In this document: in pieces, positions 7,481-17,231 of the stretch
Layout: each line of letters starts with the position of its first letter
How positions within the stretch are numbered: the stretch's first letter is position 1
DNA from: Actinomycetes bacterium
GTDB taxonomy: Bacteria; Actinomycetota; Actinomycetes; Actinomycetales; Actinomycetaceae
Reading direction: 5' to 3'
DNA: 35,039 nucleotides
Assembly: GCA_023389315.1 (NCBI GenBank)
Contig: JAEWEQ010000078.1
Coordinates: 1-35,039, forward strand
Made by a program: the position numbers and the translations under genes
Notes under the pieces: model-generated
What the model was told of the DNA's origin: nothing
Database searches by the model: none
The model's input: only the letters and a program-made list of their open reading frames with translations

Positions 7481-7933
7481 ATGGCTAAGCTCATTTTGAC
7501 CCACGACGTTCCCAACCTCGGTGTCGCTGGCGAGGTAGTAGAAGTTAAGAACGGATACGCTCGCAACTACCTGGTTCCCCGCCGCCTGGCAGAGCGTTGG
7601 ACTCCGGGCGCACAGAAGGAAATCGATCGCGTAACCGCGCTGCGCCGCAAGAAGGAGATTGCTTCCATTGACGATGCTCGCGCCGTGCGCGACCAGCTCG
7701 AAGCGGTGGACTTCTTCGAAGTTGCCAAACGCGCTTCCCAAACTGACCTGCTCTACGGCGCGGTTTCCTCCGCCGACGTGGCAGCCTCCGTTAAGGAAGC
7801 CACTGGCGTGGTAGTCGATCGCCGCAAGGTTGTGATCGAAAAGGCCATCAAGTACATCGGTGATTATCCGATCATCGTGAACCTGCACCCCGAGGTTTCC
7901 GCCCGCATTAAGGTGCGTGTGGTAGCTGAGTAA
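7481..7933 (+). CDS. rplI: 50S ribosomal protein L9
   Basis: The 150-residue length is typical. The N-terminal rRNA-binding domain (MAKLILTHDVPNLGVAGEVVEVKNGYARNYLVP in pieces, residues 1-40) is followed by a long charged helix (about 42-75) and the C-terminal domain (LLYGAVSSADVAASV...). L9 binds domain V of 23S rRNA at the base of the L1 stalk and helps hold the reading frame. The start follows GGGAGAGATC, 17 bases after rpsR stops. It closes the rpsF operon; dnaB, its frequent downstream neighbour, is instead at 2498-3835. Confidence 0.97.
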   Translation: MAKLILTHDVPNLGVAGEVVEVKNGYARNYLVPRRLAERWTPGAQKEIDRVTALRRKKEIASIDDARAVRDQLEAVDFFEVAKRASQTDLLYGAVSSADVAASVKEATGVVVDRRKVVIEKAIKYIGDYPIIVNLHPEVSARIKVRVVAE

Positions 7934-7969
7934 GGTGACACGGTCTTAACGATCGACGCCTAATACGGT

Positions 7970-8001
7970 TTTGGCCCCGAGGATATTTCCTCGGGGCCAA
8001 A
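7970..8001. terminator. Terminator hairpin after rplI
   Basis: A 14-bp perfect stem with core GGCCCCGAGGA (left arm 7970-7983, right arm 7988-8001) and a TATT loop. It lies between the convergent rplI and PBP genes, closing the ribosomal operon and possibly acting on both strands. Confidence 0.8.
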
Positions 8002-8103
8002 CTGTTGGTCTAACCCGAACCCGCTACCCGCGTCGGCGGCCTTCAAACTAATGGTCTGGGCCTCCATAACGCAGATTCCGTCGTGTCCGACGCAAACCTA
8101 GAA

Positions 8104-10620
8104 CTACCGGCGATCGGTTGGTTCCACCGTGGGCCGCTCGATCTCACCACCGTTATTTTCCGGTGGCTCTTGGGTCTGTGTTTCGGTGGGTTGCGGTACC
8201 GGTGAGGATGGTTGCGTTGGCACCACAGTTGGGGTAGTCGTCTCAACCGGCGGTGGTGGCGGAGTGTAGGTGTCGAACTTAGAGGCCTTGTTAACCGGTG
8301 TGTACCACTCGAAGTCCTGCACCGCCATGTTAGCCGTTACTTCCACCATGAAGTCCCGCCAGATGCTCCCCGGCCAGGTGGATCCGGTGATGGAAAACTC
8401 GCCCCCGAAAGGCGTGATGGTCTCTTCCGACCCGTCCTCGCCCGGCTGATACATACTCACCGTGGCCGCCAACTGCGGGATGAACCCGGCGAACTGGGCG
8501 GAGCGGCTATCTTCCGACGAACCGGTCTTCGCACCCACCGGGCGACCCAGAGCGGAGGCTTTCTCCGCTGAACCCCATTCAGCGGTGGCTTCCAACGCCG
8601 GCAGGATCCCGGAGATTTCCTCACTGGAGAACACCCGCTCGGACTTCACCGTAGCTTCGTAAATGCTGGCACCACCCTCATCGCTCACACTACGCACGAA
8701 GTGCGGATCGGTACGCACCCCGCCCGAGGCGATAGTCGCGTAGGCGCGGGTGATGTCAAGATTGTGTGGCGAGGCCGATCCCAGGACGTTGGCAACGGAG
8801 TCATCCAGGCCAGGGGTATCTTCCGGGTAGCCCAATTTGATGGCGGTTTCCTTGGTCTTAGCCGGACCGGTTTCCCGGTTCATCTCCACGTACGCGGTGT
8901 TAATGGAAAGCGCGGTGGCACGCTGCATGGTGACGTAACCGTAGGAAATGTCACCGAAGTTGTTGATCACAGCTTTGGTAGCCGGATCCGCCCCACCCAA
9001 TTCCAAGGGCGAATTACCGTTGTACATGTCGTCAATAGTGCCCCCTTCGGTGATGTAAGCCAACAGGCCGAAGGGCTTGAAAGTGGACCCCGCCATCGCC
9101 CGATCCTGGGTGACGGCGTTATTTTGCCGCTTCAAGTAGTCGGCGCCACCGTACGCAGCCACCACTTCCCCGTTGGCGGGGTTAATGGCTGACAGCGCCA
9201 CCTGCAGGTTCGGAGCGTGGTCTTCAGGAAGGGCGCGCACCGCGTTCACTGCCGCGGTTTGCGCGTCCTTATCGATGGTGGAGATGATCTTAAAACCACC
9301 GGAGTCAATCTCTTCATCCTTCAACCCCGCCCGGTGGGCCAGTTCGGTGCGGATCTGCTGCATCAGGTACCCGGTGGTGCCGCTGAGGGACTGGTTTTCC
9401 ACCTCTTCGATCACTTCGGGGAACTGCACGGCCGCGGCATCTGAACTACTGATGTAACCGTCCTCGACCATTAATTGCAGCACCCGCTTCCAACGCGACT
9501 GCGCCTGGTCGGGATCGACCGCCGGATCCCAGGCGGAAGGTGCGGGAATGATACCGGCCAACATCACCGACTCCGACAAAGTCAGGTCCTTGGCGGGGTG
9601 ACCGAAGTACTTCAGGGAGGCTTCTTCAATGCCGTAAGCCCCGCGGCCGAAGTAAATGGTGTTCAAGTAGTTGTTGAGGATCTCATCTTTAGATTGTTCG
9701 CGGTTGATCTTCAGCGCCAAGATCGCTTCCTTAACCTTACCCAGGTACCCGGTGGTGGTGTCCAGATAGTAACGTTCCACGTACTGTTGAGATAGGGTGG
9801 AGCCACCTTGGCGGGTATCGGTGGTCAGGTTGTTTATCAGCGCCCGAGCAATGCCCTTAAAGTCGATGCCAGAGTTGGTGAAAAAGGTTCGATCCTCCGA
9901 TGAAACCACCGCTTGGCCAACGTATTGGGGGATGGTGGAGGTGTCGATGATGGTACGGTCAATTTCGGCGAAGGTTCCCATCACGGTTTCCCCGTCGGCA
10001 TAGTACACAGTGCTCTTTTGCGACAGTGCGAATTCGCCCGGCTCCGGAACCTTAATCATGGCGTAGGCGGTTAGGAACGCCCCAGTTCCCAAGATGATGC
10101 CAATAAGGATGAAGAACAACAGTCCCATCCCAATTTTTGCCCAGATCGAGACTTGCCTTTCGTCTCTCGCGCCTTTCGCGTTGGTTTTTCTAGTGCGGTC
10201 TCGGCGGGAGGAGTTCCGCTTCGGTGTTGTTGCCATCTTTCCTTCATCTTCGCTACTATCGGCGACCGCAGCTTCGGTCTGCGACCGGCCCATCACTTCA
10301 TGCCAAGTTGGCAAGGTAGGTGCTTGGGTGTTTGCCGAGGACGGTTCTGTCCCTTGACTATCGCCAGTACGCTGGTCTTGGTTCGGATCAGCTCCACCCC
10401 AATCACTGTGGTCTGGCTGACTTTCCGTGCGGCCCGCACCGGTGGAGTCATTCTTGTTATGGGTCGAACCTTTCGCGGCCGGGGGTGAGGTATTCGCCGC
10501 CGCTACCTGGGCCGCTTGTTCGGCTTGTCTTCGGGCGCGGCGCGAAGGCAGGCCGGATAACTCCAGACGGGGAATATCGTCCTCGCCCGGAACGGAAGTA
10601 GGCTTTTCGTTATCCGCCAA
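8104..10620 (-). CDS. Class A penicillin-binding protein (glycosyltransferase/transpeptidase)
   Basis: The 838-residue protein polymerises lipid II and cross-links peptidoglycan on the outer face of the membrane. A hydrophilic cytoplasmic tail (1-160) precedes one membrane segment (about 162-188). The glycosyltransferase domain has the catalytic Glu in VVSSEDRTFF (E242) and RQGGSTLSQQ (270-279). The transpeptidase domain has STFK (serine 512), SIN (572-574) and KTG (698-700), so both activities look intact. The last 55 residues are Pro/Thr-rich and probably run through the wall. The start is TTG 10620 with GGGGGAG just upstream. ponA1 lies near rpsF in Mycobacterium too; this may be its counterpart. 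The 150-residue tail is a likely site for regulation by kinases or partners. Confidence 0.94.
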   Translation of the reverse strand: MADNEKPTSVPGEDDIPRLELSGLPSRRARRQAEQAAQVAAANTSPPAAKGSTHNKNDSTGAGRTESQPDHSDWGGADPNQDQRTGDSQGTEPSSANTQAPTLPTWHEVMGRSQTEAAVADSSEDEGKMATTPKRNSSRRDRTRKTNAKGARDERQVSIWAKIGMGLLFFILIGIILGTGAFLTAYAMIKVPEPGEFALSQKSTVYYADGETVMGTFAEIDRTIIDTSTIPQYVGQAVVSSEDRTFFTNSGIDFKGIARALINNLTTDTRQGGSTLSQQYVERYYLDTTTGYLGKVKEAILALKINREQSKDEILNNYLNTIYFGRGAYGIEEASLKYFGHPAKDLTLSESVMLAGIIPAPSAWDPAVDPDQAQSRWKRVLQLMVEDGYISSSDAAAVQFPEVIEEVENQSLSGTTGYLMQQIRTELAHRAGLKDEEIDSGGFKIISTIDKDAQTAAVNAVRALPEDHAPNLQVALSAINPANGEVVAAYGGADYLKRQNNAVTQDRAMAGSTFKPFGLLAYITEGGTIDDMYNGNSPLELGGADPATKAVINNFGDISYGYVTMQRATALSINTAYVEMNRETGPAKTKETAIKLGYPEDTPGLDDSVANVLGSASPHNLDITRAYATIASGGVRTDPHFVRSVSDEGGASIYEATVKSERVFSSEEISGILPALEATAEWGSAEKASALGRPVGAKTGSSEDSRSAQFAGFIPQLAATVSMYQPGEDGSEETITPFGGEFSITGSTWPGSIWRDFMVEVTANMAVQDFEWYTPVNKASKFDTYTPPPPPVETTTPTVVPTQPSSPVPQPTETQTQEPPENNGGEIERPTVEPTDRR

Positions 10621-10740
10621 AGTCTCCCCCTATGTAGCTTGGTGGTAGCAGCGAGCTTGGCTTCTCACATTCTCTCTCTGGCTCTACTGTAGTACCCAGG
10701 CGCTGACGCGAACACCACCAAGGCGTTATTTTGGCTGAAA

Positions 10741-12237
10741 TTAAGCCCCTTCGCGTTGTTGGTTCCACCACTTTTTCAACTCTGCTACGGCCTGGTCATG
10801 GCCTAGTGGCCCCTGCTCCATGCGCAGATCCAGTAGGTATTGGCGGGCTCGTCCCACGTCTTTACCGGGGGATAGATCCAGCAGTTCCATGATTTCTTTG
10901 CCATCCAGGTCCGGGCGAATCGCATCCAGGGCTTCTTGTTGGCGCAACGCTTCGATGCGCGCCTCTAGGTCGTCGTAGGCGGCCCGCAAGTACTCGAACT
11001 TACGCCGGTTCCGGGTGGTGCAATCCGCCCTCGTTAAACGATGTAGTCGCTCTAGTAGGGGGCCGGCGTCAGACACGTATCGACGTACCGCCGCATCGGT
11101 CCAACTTTGTTCCCCGTACCCGTGGAAACGCAAGTGTAGGCGCACCAAATTCGCTACCTCCGCAGTGGTTTGATTATCGAATTTCAGTGCCCGCATGCGT
11201 TTTTTCGTCATTTTCGCACCCACGATATCGTGCTGGTGGAAAGACACCGACCCGTCGGGTTCAAAACGTCGGGTCGCGGGTTTGCCCACGTCATGCATGA
11301 TGGCGGCGAAGCGCAACACGAAATCCGGTCCCGGCACCGGGCCATCGGCGTCCGTTTCCAACGCGATCGCTTGGTCGAGGACGGTCAACGTGTGTTCGTA
11401 AACGTCCTTGTGGCGGTTGTGTTCGTCTTTAGTGTCTTGCAAGTTGGAAAGTTCAGGTAGCACCAGGTCGCATACGCCGGTGTGCACCATTAGTTCCAAA
11501 CCGCGGCGCGGATAGGGGGAGGTGATGAGGCGTTCGAGTTCGGTGCGTATGCGTTCAGCGGAGACGATCTCTAGGCGCGGCGCCATCTGCGCCATCGCGT
11601 CCATCACTTCCCAGGAGACGTCGATTCCCAATTGCGCGGCAAAACGGGCGGCCCGCATGATGCGCAGCGGGTCATCGTCAAAAGACTGTACCGCTGACAC
11701 CGGGGTGCGCAGCTCCCCTTTCGCCAGGTCCTCTAACCCGCCGAAGGGGTCAACTAGACGCAGGGAGGGTAGCACCAGGGCGCAGGCGTTAATGGTAAAG
11801 TCGCGCCGGGACAGGTCACCTTCCAGGTGGTCACCGTAGCTGACCTGGGGTTTGCGGGAATCACCTTGGTATTCTTCCTGCCGGTAGGTAGTCACTTCCA
11901 CTACCAGGTCCCCGCGCCGAGCGGCGATAGTGCCAAAGGCTTTCCCCACTGCCCACACCGCATCGCCCCACCGGTCTAGCAGTGCTTCGGTGGTGTCGGG
12001 ACGGGCGGAAGTAGTTAGGTCAAAGTCGTGGGCCGGGAGGGCCAAGAACGCGTCGCGCACGGGCCCACCGACCAGGGCGATCTCATGGCCAGCGTCGGTG
12101 AACAGTTCACCCAATTGCAGTATTTGTGGTGGGAGTTGGGAAAGGGCGGTGTGGGCGTTGGCCAGTAATTGCGTAACGTTTGCCTGCCCCAGGCCGTCGA
12201 TAGCGGGCACAGGTCGGGGTTGGTCTTGGTTATACAT
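10741..12237 (-). CDS. pcnA: CCA tRNA nucleotidyltransferase
   Basis: The protein belongs to the class II poly(A)polymerase/CCA-adding family, which builds or repairs the CCA end of tRNAs. The nucleotidyltransferase motif LVGGPVRDAFLALPAHDFDLTT carries the metal-binding D-x-D. RRDFTINA and the RIMRAARFAAQLG neck follow. An HD domain is also present (RFAAIMHDVGKPATR, about residue 310-325), as in actinobacterial members. I chose the ATG at 12237 (498 residues) because homologues begin near here and the GTG at 12288 would leave only 16 bp to the divergent NUDIX gene; neither start has a good ribosome site. The head-to-head pair with a MutT4-like gene is the same as in Mycobacterium (pcnA/mutT4). 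Confidence 0.93.
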   Translation of the reverse strand: MYNQDQPRPVPAIDGLGQANVTQLLANAHTALSQLPPQILQLGELFTDAGHEIALVGGPVRDAFLALPAHDFDLTTSARPDTTEALLDRWGDAVWAVGKAFGTIAARRGDLVVEVTTYRQEEYQGDSRKPQVSYGDHLEGDLSRRDFTINACALVLPSLRLVDPFGGLEDLAKGELRTPVSAVQSFDDDPLRIMRAARFAAQLGIDVSWEVMDAMAQMAPRLEIVSAERIRTELERLITSPYPRRGLELMVHTGVCDLVLPELSNLQDTKDEHNRHKDVYEHTLTVLDQAIALETDADGPVPGPDFVLRFAAIMHDVGKPATRRFEPDGSVSFHQHDIVGAKMTKKRMRALKFDNQTTAEVANLVRLHLRFHGYGEQSWTDAAVRRYVSDAGPLLERLHRLTRADCTTRNRRKFEYLRAAYDDLEARIEALRQQEALDAIRPDLDGKEIMELLDLSPGKDVGRARQYLLDLRMEQGPLGHDQAVAELKKWWNQQREGA

Positions 12238-12292
12238 CCCTATAAGCGTGCCATGAAGTGCGGTCAATGGGTATATCTGACGCGCCACAGCA

Positions 12293-12304
12293 TAAGGTAG
12301 AGGT
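12293..12304 (+). promoter_or_regulatory. Possible leaderless-transcript -10 box of the NUDIX gene
   Basis: TAAGGT (12293-12298) ends 6 bases before the ATG at 12305, the spacing seen for leaderless actinobacterial mRNAs. AGAGGT follows, which could instead serve as a ribosome site for the in-frame GTG at 12311. Confidence 0.35.
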
Positions 12305-12904
12305 ATGTCCGTGCCATCAAGTGCTCCCCGCTGGGGTGTTCCACGCCCTCCGCGTCGTCAAATGTCGATGCGGTCGGTGCGCGTGCACGGCCGGTATTAT
12401 CCGGTGGTAGATGAGGTTTCGGCCGGTGGACTGGTTGTTAAAGTAGTTGACGGCGTGCCGTTCGTGGCCGTGATTGCGCGCTGCAACCGGTCGGGGCGAC
12501 GCGAATGGTGCCTGCCGAAGGGGCATTTGGAGCCGGGTGAGAGTGCCGCGCAGGCAGCGGTGCGGGAGGTAGCGGAAGAAACCGGTATCACCGGCCGGAT
12601 TGTGGCGGCGCTAGCATCCATAGAGTATTGGTTTTCATCGTACGAGCGACGCATACATAAGACTGTGCATCACTATCTGATGGAGTACGTATCCGGGGAG
12701 GTCACGGTGGAAGGTGATCCTGATCAGGAAGCGGAAGAGGCCGCCTGGGTGCGACTCGATGGTGTGTCGCACTTGCTGGCGTATCCGAATGAGAAACGTG
12801 TGGTTTCCATTGCCTTGGATTTGCTATATCCCCCGGCACGCCCAGCGAAAACCCACAATCGTGCCGAGCACCTGCCGCGCCCACCTCTACCTCCAAGGGG
12901 GTAA
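12305..12904 (+). CDS. NUDIX hydrolase (MutT4-like)
   Basis: The 199-residue protein has the complete NUDIX box, GHLEPGESAAQAAVREVAEETGI in pieces (about residues 75-97), with all catalytic glutamates. The flanking VSAGGLVV and WCLPKG and the later KTVHHYLMEY match the actinobacterial MutT4 type found beside pcnA. NUDIX enzymes hydrolyse nucleoside diphosphates linked to another group, such as oxidised dNTPs or dinucleotides; the substrate here is not readable. The first 35 residues are basic and proline-rich and may not all be translated. It ends 1 base before the DUF6049-like gene, so the two are probably cotranscribed with murJ. Confidence 0.9.
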   Translation: MSVPSSAPRWGVPRPPRRQMSMRSVRVHGRYYPVVDEVSAGGLVVKVVDGVPFVAVIARCNRSGRREWCLPKGHLEPGESAAQAAVREVAEETGITGRIVAALASIEYWFSSYERRIHKTVHHYLMEYVSGEVTVEGDPDQEAEEAAWVRLDGVSHLLAYPNEKRVVSIALDLLYPPARPAKTHNRAEHLPRPPLPPRG

Positions 12905-12905
12905 C

Positions 12906-15035
12906 GTGAGTCTATACCGCAAGCTCTTCGCCACCTTGGCGGCGGCCACCATGGTGGCGATGGCAAATGTACCTGGTATCGCCGCACCCACGGGTGCGGC
13001 CGTGTTCCCCGCAGCGGAGGGCGCGCTGCCGGGCGCTTGCGTGGCATTGCCCGCTACCCCCGGCGATACCGTGCCAACTGAACCGGATACGAGTGAGTCT
13101 GCCCCCGCCCGCCCCCATCCGGTAAAAGCTGACCCGTTGACTGACCCTGCTGTGGCCGACTTCAACGTTGCCATTGATGATCTCAAACCGCGAGTGCTCA
13201 CGCAGGAAGATAAACTCCTCGTCACTGCTACCGTAACTTCCCGCACTCGCACCCTCGGGCCGATACGCTTGGACGTGTTCATGCAATCCCGCTCAGAGGT
13301 GACAATGGAGGCTCTGCGTTCTTACTTAGCGGGTAACATGGCTGCCGGTCGCTGGGTGGGCCAGTACAACATCAGCAAACTCGAAGCTGGCCAATCCCAA
13401 TCCTTCACCATTGAAATCGACCGCGCGCAACTACCACTGTACTCAGAGTGGGAGTGGGGTCCGCGCGGCATCAGCGTGCAGGCCTCCAGCGCAGAGTTGG
13501 AGGCGATTGATCGCTCAGTGCTGGTGTGGGATTCCGGGTACCCGGTGGAACCAACCAAAGCCGGCGCCATTGCGCCAATTTCCGAGGACGTGGCGGTCCG
13601 TGGCAAGGATATTACCCTGGCTGCGCCCGCCGATTCCAAATTGAAAACCCACCTGCAACTGGCGCGTATTCGCGGCGTAATAGCAGCGGCACCGCCAACA
13701 CTTTTGGACGGTGATCGTCCGCTGGGAGCGGCCGCCACGCAACTGCCCTCCCAAGTGGTGCTGCTACCGGTGGCTGATGCTGACATTGCCGCTATTGCGC
13801 ACCTGCCAAACTCGGACAACGTCGCGACTTTGGTGCGTGAATCAAAAACTGCTAGTTCGGTGCAGACGGTTGAGGCGGGGAAGTTGGTGGATAACTGGGT
13901 GCTGCCACAATTGCCAAGATTGGATCTAACTACCCTGTCCGCCTGGCCAGATCAAACGGTGGTGGCTCCCACCGATATCAACCCGGTTGAACCCCTTACT
14001 TACCGGCCCTCCGTCTGGTCGCGTTATAACGCACACACCGGGGAAGCAACCGGCTACGATGATCCCGACGGCGTGAACGTCCTCGTGCCAGATGACGAGA
14101 TCTCACAACTGTTGGACGCTCCTAGCCCCTCTGCGGGGGCGGAGCTTGACACCCAGCAGCTACTAGTTGCGTCCACTGCTATCATCACCCGGCAGCTTCC
14201 CAACATGGGACGCACTGTGCTGGCGGTTAGCAAACACCGTGAGGGGGACTATCCTGCGCACACGGTTGCCCGCTTCCAGGCATTGCTGCAGCAGCGGTGG
14301 GTGGAGCCCTTAACGGCACAGGATCTGAGTTTCGATCAGCAACCCGACCTGGTGGTGCGCCAGCCGATCGGCCCGTCGGCACCCGCCACCAGTGGCGTTA
14401 CTGCAGCAGAGTTGGAGCGTTTGCACCGGGCGGTGGAATCCACTGCGGCGATGAGTTCAGCGGTGCAGGACTCTTCCACTTTGGCTGAGGATTTGCGCGA
14501 GCGGGTGCTGCTGGTTACCGCATACCAGCTAAGGCTACAGCCCGCGGTGCGTCGCACCCTGATCGACGGGGTGGTGGAAGAAACCCGCCACTTTTCCCAA
14601 GCGGTGAAGGTCGCCCAGTCGGCACCGATTAATTTGTTGGACTCCAAAGCTAACTTGCCGGTGCGGGTTAGTAATGATTTGGAAGAGGACGTATCGGTCT
14701 TGGTGGAGTTGAAACCTTCCGACCCTCGTTTGCAGATTGTCGAGGACGTGGCGGTCGATGTGCCGGCAAAAGGTGGAGTTTTGGCGGAGATTCCCGTAAA
14801 AGCGGTGGCGTCGGGTAATGTCACTATTCAGGTTATTGTCAAAGGCCCTAATGGTCTGGTGATTGACGATAACACTACACTGACGGTACGGGTGCGCGCC
14901 GAGTGGGAAACCATCGGGGTGGCGATTCTGGGTGTGGGCCTGGTGCTGCTGGTGCTAGTGGGTATTATTCGCACGGTTCGTAAGGGCCGCAAGATGGAAC
15001 GAGCTAATGAGGATGACGATTTCAGGAGCGTCTAA
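12906..15035 (+). CDS. DUF6049-like secreted/membrane-anchored envelope protein
   Basis: This corresponds by position and architecture to Mycobacterium Rv3909, between mutT4 and murJ. The GTG at 12906 has AAGGGGG 4 bases upstream and gives 709 residues. A signal peptide is visible (SLYRKLFATLAAATMVAMANVPGIAA in pieces, about residues 2-29). A large extracytoplasmic region follows, with beta-rich stretches near the C-terminus that look like an Ig-like fold (LPVRVSNDLEEDVSVLVEL). One membrane helix near the end (GVAILGVGLVLLVLVGII) leads into a short charged cytoplasmic tail. No enzyme motif is seen. Its overlap with murJ suggests a role in envelope assembly together with the lipid II flippase, but its function is unknown. 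Confidence 0.85.
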   Translation: MSLYRKLFATLAAATMVAMANVPGIAAPTGAAVFPAAEGALPGACVALPATPGDTVPTEPDTSESAPARPHPVKADPLTDPAVADFNVAIDDLKPRVLTQEDKLLVTATVTSRTRTLGPIRLDVFMQSRSEVTMEALRSYLAGNMAAGRWVGQYNISKLEAGQSQSFTIEIDRAQLPLYSEWEWGPRGISVQASSAELEAIDRSVLVWDSGYPVEPTKAGAIAPISEDVAVRGKDITLAAPADSKLKTHLQLARIRGVIAAAPPTLLDGDRPLGAAATQLPSQVVLLPVADADIAAIAHLPNSDNVATLVRESKTASSVQTVEAGKLVDNWVLPQLPRLDLTTLSAWPDQTVVAPTDINPVEPLTYRPSVWSRYNAHTGEATGYDDPDGVNVLVPDDEISQLLDAPSPSAGAELDTQQLLVASTAIITRQLPNMGRTVLAVSKHREGDYPAHTVARFQALLQQRWVEPLTAQDLSFDQQPDLVVRQPIGPSAPATSGVTAAELERLHRAVESTAAMSSAVQDSSTLAEDLRERVLLVTAYQLRLQPAVRRTLIDGVVEETRHFSQAVKVAQSAPINLLDSKANLPVRVSNDLEEDVSVLVELKPSDPRLQIVEDVAVDVPAKGGVLAEIPVKAVASGNVTIQVIVKGPNGLVIDDNTTLTVRVRAEWETIGVAILGVGLVLLVLVGIIRTVRKGRKMERANEDDDFRSV

Positions 15036-17178
15036 GGACGATGATGAGATTGTTCGCAGTGATGCCGACGAACCCATAGGTGGGCCGCGCAAGACCTCAC
15101 TGTTACGCTCGTCGGCGGTAATGGCGGCGGGAACGTTCCTGTCACGTATCCTTGGGTTCGTGCGCTGGGCGCTGCTACTGATCGCCATCGGCGGGGTCGG
15201 CGCGAATGATGCTTTTCAGGCTGCTAACACTTTGCCCAATATGGTTTTCAATCTGCTTGCCGCCGGGTTGTTGGACGCCATTTTAGTGCCCCAGATTGTG
15301 CGCGCTCTAAAGACTCGTTCCGGTTCGGTGTATGTGAATCGGTTGCTCACTTTAGCAGGCCTTATCCTGTTCGTGATGACCATCGTGATGTTGGCGGGCG
15401 CAAATGTCCTAGTGACTCTCACTGCTTCTCAGATGGCACCGGAGTGGAAGTCTCTGGCGGTGGTTTTCGCCTGGTGGTGCCTACCCCAGATTTTCTTCTA
15501 CGGCCTATATGCGCTGCTGGGCGAGTTCCTCAATGCGCGCGGCATTTTCGGTCCTTACATGTGGACGCCGGTGGCCAATAACATTATCGGGATTGCCGGG
15601 ATTTTGCTTTATATCGCAGTTTACGGCACCTCCATGGATTTGTCCGACCCCACTTTGTGGGACTTTCAACGCACCGCCATCATTGCGGTTCCCTCTACTT
15701 TAGGCGTGGTAGTCCAGGCCCTGTTGTTGTTTATTCCGCTGCGTCGCGCGGGCGTGAAACTTCGCCTTGATTTCCACTTCCGTGGCACTGGGTTGCGATC
15801 GGCTTCGACCGTGACCATGTGGGTTTTCGCCACCCTAGTGGTAGGTCAAGTGGGGACTTTATCAACCACGAACATCGCTAGCGCTGCCAACCAGTGGTGG
15901 CAAGAGACCGGGGTTTTCGCCCCCTCTACCGCGGCTTTGAGCTACAGCTTCATGGTTTACATGCTGCCGCAGTCAATTGTTTCTATCTCTATCGCGGCGG
16001 TGCTATTCACCCGGATGGCAGCGTCCGCGGCGGATAATGATCACCAGGCGCTGGTGGAGCAGTATTACGAGGGCGTTCGCATCAATTCTCTGCTGGTGAT
16101 GTGGTTGGCAGCGGTGTTGGCGGCCGGTGCCCTGCCGGTTTTCCAAGCGTTGGGACCGAATAATCCGATTGAACACATGCAAGGGTACGCCCAGGTGCTG
16201 GTAATGATGTTACCCAGTACTATCGGGGCTAGTGTGATTTTGTTCTCCCAACGTATTTTCTACGCACTAGAAAATGCTCGGCCAGTTTTCTACACCGCGT
16301 TGGGGCCAACCATCGTGCAGGTGATTTTGGGTTGGTCTTTGATGGCGGTGCTCCCACCCACGCAGTGGTTGTTGGGGGCGGTATTTGCCGAGACGGTTTC
16401 ACGGGTAGCGCAGGGTGTGATCGCGGTGCTGCTGGTGCACAAGCACTTGCCGCAGGTGCGTCCCATGCGGATTTTCACCTACATGATCCGCTATTCGGTG
16501 TTCGCCACGGTGTCTGCGCTGGCCGGTTACGGGGCGCTGCGCCTGGTGGGTACCGCGCATACGGGGGCACGCGCGTTGGAGAACTTCTTCGGCGCGGCCG
16601 CTCGCGGGCTATTGGTATTCGTGGTGGTGACCGCGGTTTACTTTGTGGTCGTGGCGGTATTTGACCGTGACACCACCGCCCGAGTGGCGTCCCTGTTGGC
16701 GCGCCGGATCCCCGCGCTGGCGCAGTTTGCGCCGGCGGTTGAGGCTGGCGAGGACGTGGCGGACGGTTCGCTTCAAACCGGCGCGGACGAGGTAGCTCGC
16801 CCCGATGGGCCGCAGGCGGCGGTAGCTGACGCGGCCGCTGCTGACGCTGGGGGTGCCAGTGGTGCCGATACTCCCGCCCCCGTTAATGCCCAAGGTGGTC
16901 GTCCGGCGCGGGCGCATCGGCGCGGACTGCCGCGACCGTCCTCGCGAATGTCGCCGGGCACCGCGAGCGACACCCAGCGGCGTAAGGTCGCCAGCGCGGT
17001 GGCGAAGTCGCAACTGTTCGCCGACCTGCAACGCAGCGAGGTTTCTCCCAACTACCATGGGGCGTCCGCGGTGAAGAATCCGCACTGGCATCAACGCCCC
17101 ACCTCGAGTTTCGACGAGCTAGTTTTCGGCCCCCTGCGCGAGCAGCGCAATCCGCGCAGCACCGCGGAAGAGGAATGA
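15007..17178 (+). CDS. murJ: Lipid II flippase MurJ (MviN)
   Basis: MurJ moves lipid II across the membrane for peptidoglycan synthesis. The family start SAVMAAGTFLSRILGFVRWALL (in pieces, about residues 37-58) and DAFQAANTLPN followed by LLAAGLLDAILVPQ are clear, and about fourteen hydrophobic segments run to residue 560. The remaining 160 residues are a hydrophilic Ala/Asp/Arg-rich cytoplasmic tail. In Mycobacterium the same chain carries on into a pseudokinase and an extracytoplasmic domain; here the chain stops at 723 residues and the next gene encodes the outer domain. The ATG at 15007 overlaps the previous gene by 29 bases; ATG 15013 is the alternative. Confidence 0.95.
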   Translation: MRMTISGASKDDDEIVRSDADEPIGGPRKTSLLRSSAVMAAGTFLSRILGFVRWALLLIAIGGVGANDAFQAANTLPNMVFNLLAAGLLDAILVPQIVRALKTRSGSVYVNRLLTLAGLILFVMTIVMLAGANVLVTLTASQMAPEWKSLAVVFAWWCLPQIFFYGLYALLGEFLNARGIFGPYMWTPVANNIIGIAGILLYIAVYGTSMDLSDPTLWDFQRTAIIAVPSTLGVVVQALLLFIPLRRAGVKLRLDFHFRGTGLRSASTVTMWVFATLVVGQVGTLSTTNIASAANQWWQETGVFAPSTAALSYSFMVYMLPQSIVSISIAAVLFTRMAASAADNDHQALVEQYYEGVRINSLLVMWLAAVLAAGALPVFQALGPNNPIEHMQGYAQVLVMMLPSTIGASVILFSQRIFYALENARPVFYTALGPTIVQVILGWSLMAVLPPTQWLLGAVFAETVSRVAQGVIAVLLVHKHLPQVRPMRIFTYMIRYSVFATVSALAGYGALRLVGTAHTGARALENFFGAAARGLLVFVVVTAVYFVVVAVFDRDTTARVASLLARRIPALAQFAPAVEAGEDVADGSLQTGADEVARPDGPQAAVADAAAADAGGASGADTPAPVNAQGGRPARAHRRGLPRPSSRMSPGTASDTQRRKVASAVAKSQLFADLQRSEVSPNYHGASAVKNPHWHQRPTSSFDELVFGPLREQRNPRSTAEEE

Positions 17179-17231
17179 CCATCTAGCGGCGTGGTGCGTT
17201 AATCTTAGGTGGTAGACGGGGAAGGGGAACC

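Noticed and set aside
8701..9192. 163-codon plus-strand frame inside the PBP gene
   Set aside because: It lies opposite intact transpeptidase motifs and shows no family resemblance.
12714..12905. Upstream extension of the DUF6049-like gene overlapping the NUDIX gene
   Set aside because: GTG 12906 has a strong ribosome site and begins a proper signal peptide; the extension is just another frame of the NUDIX gene.
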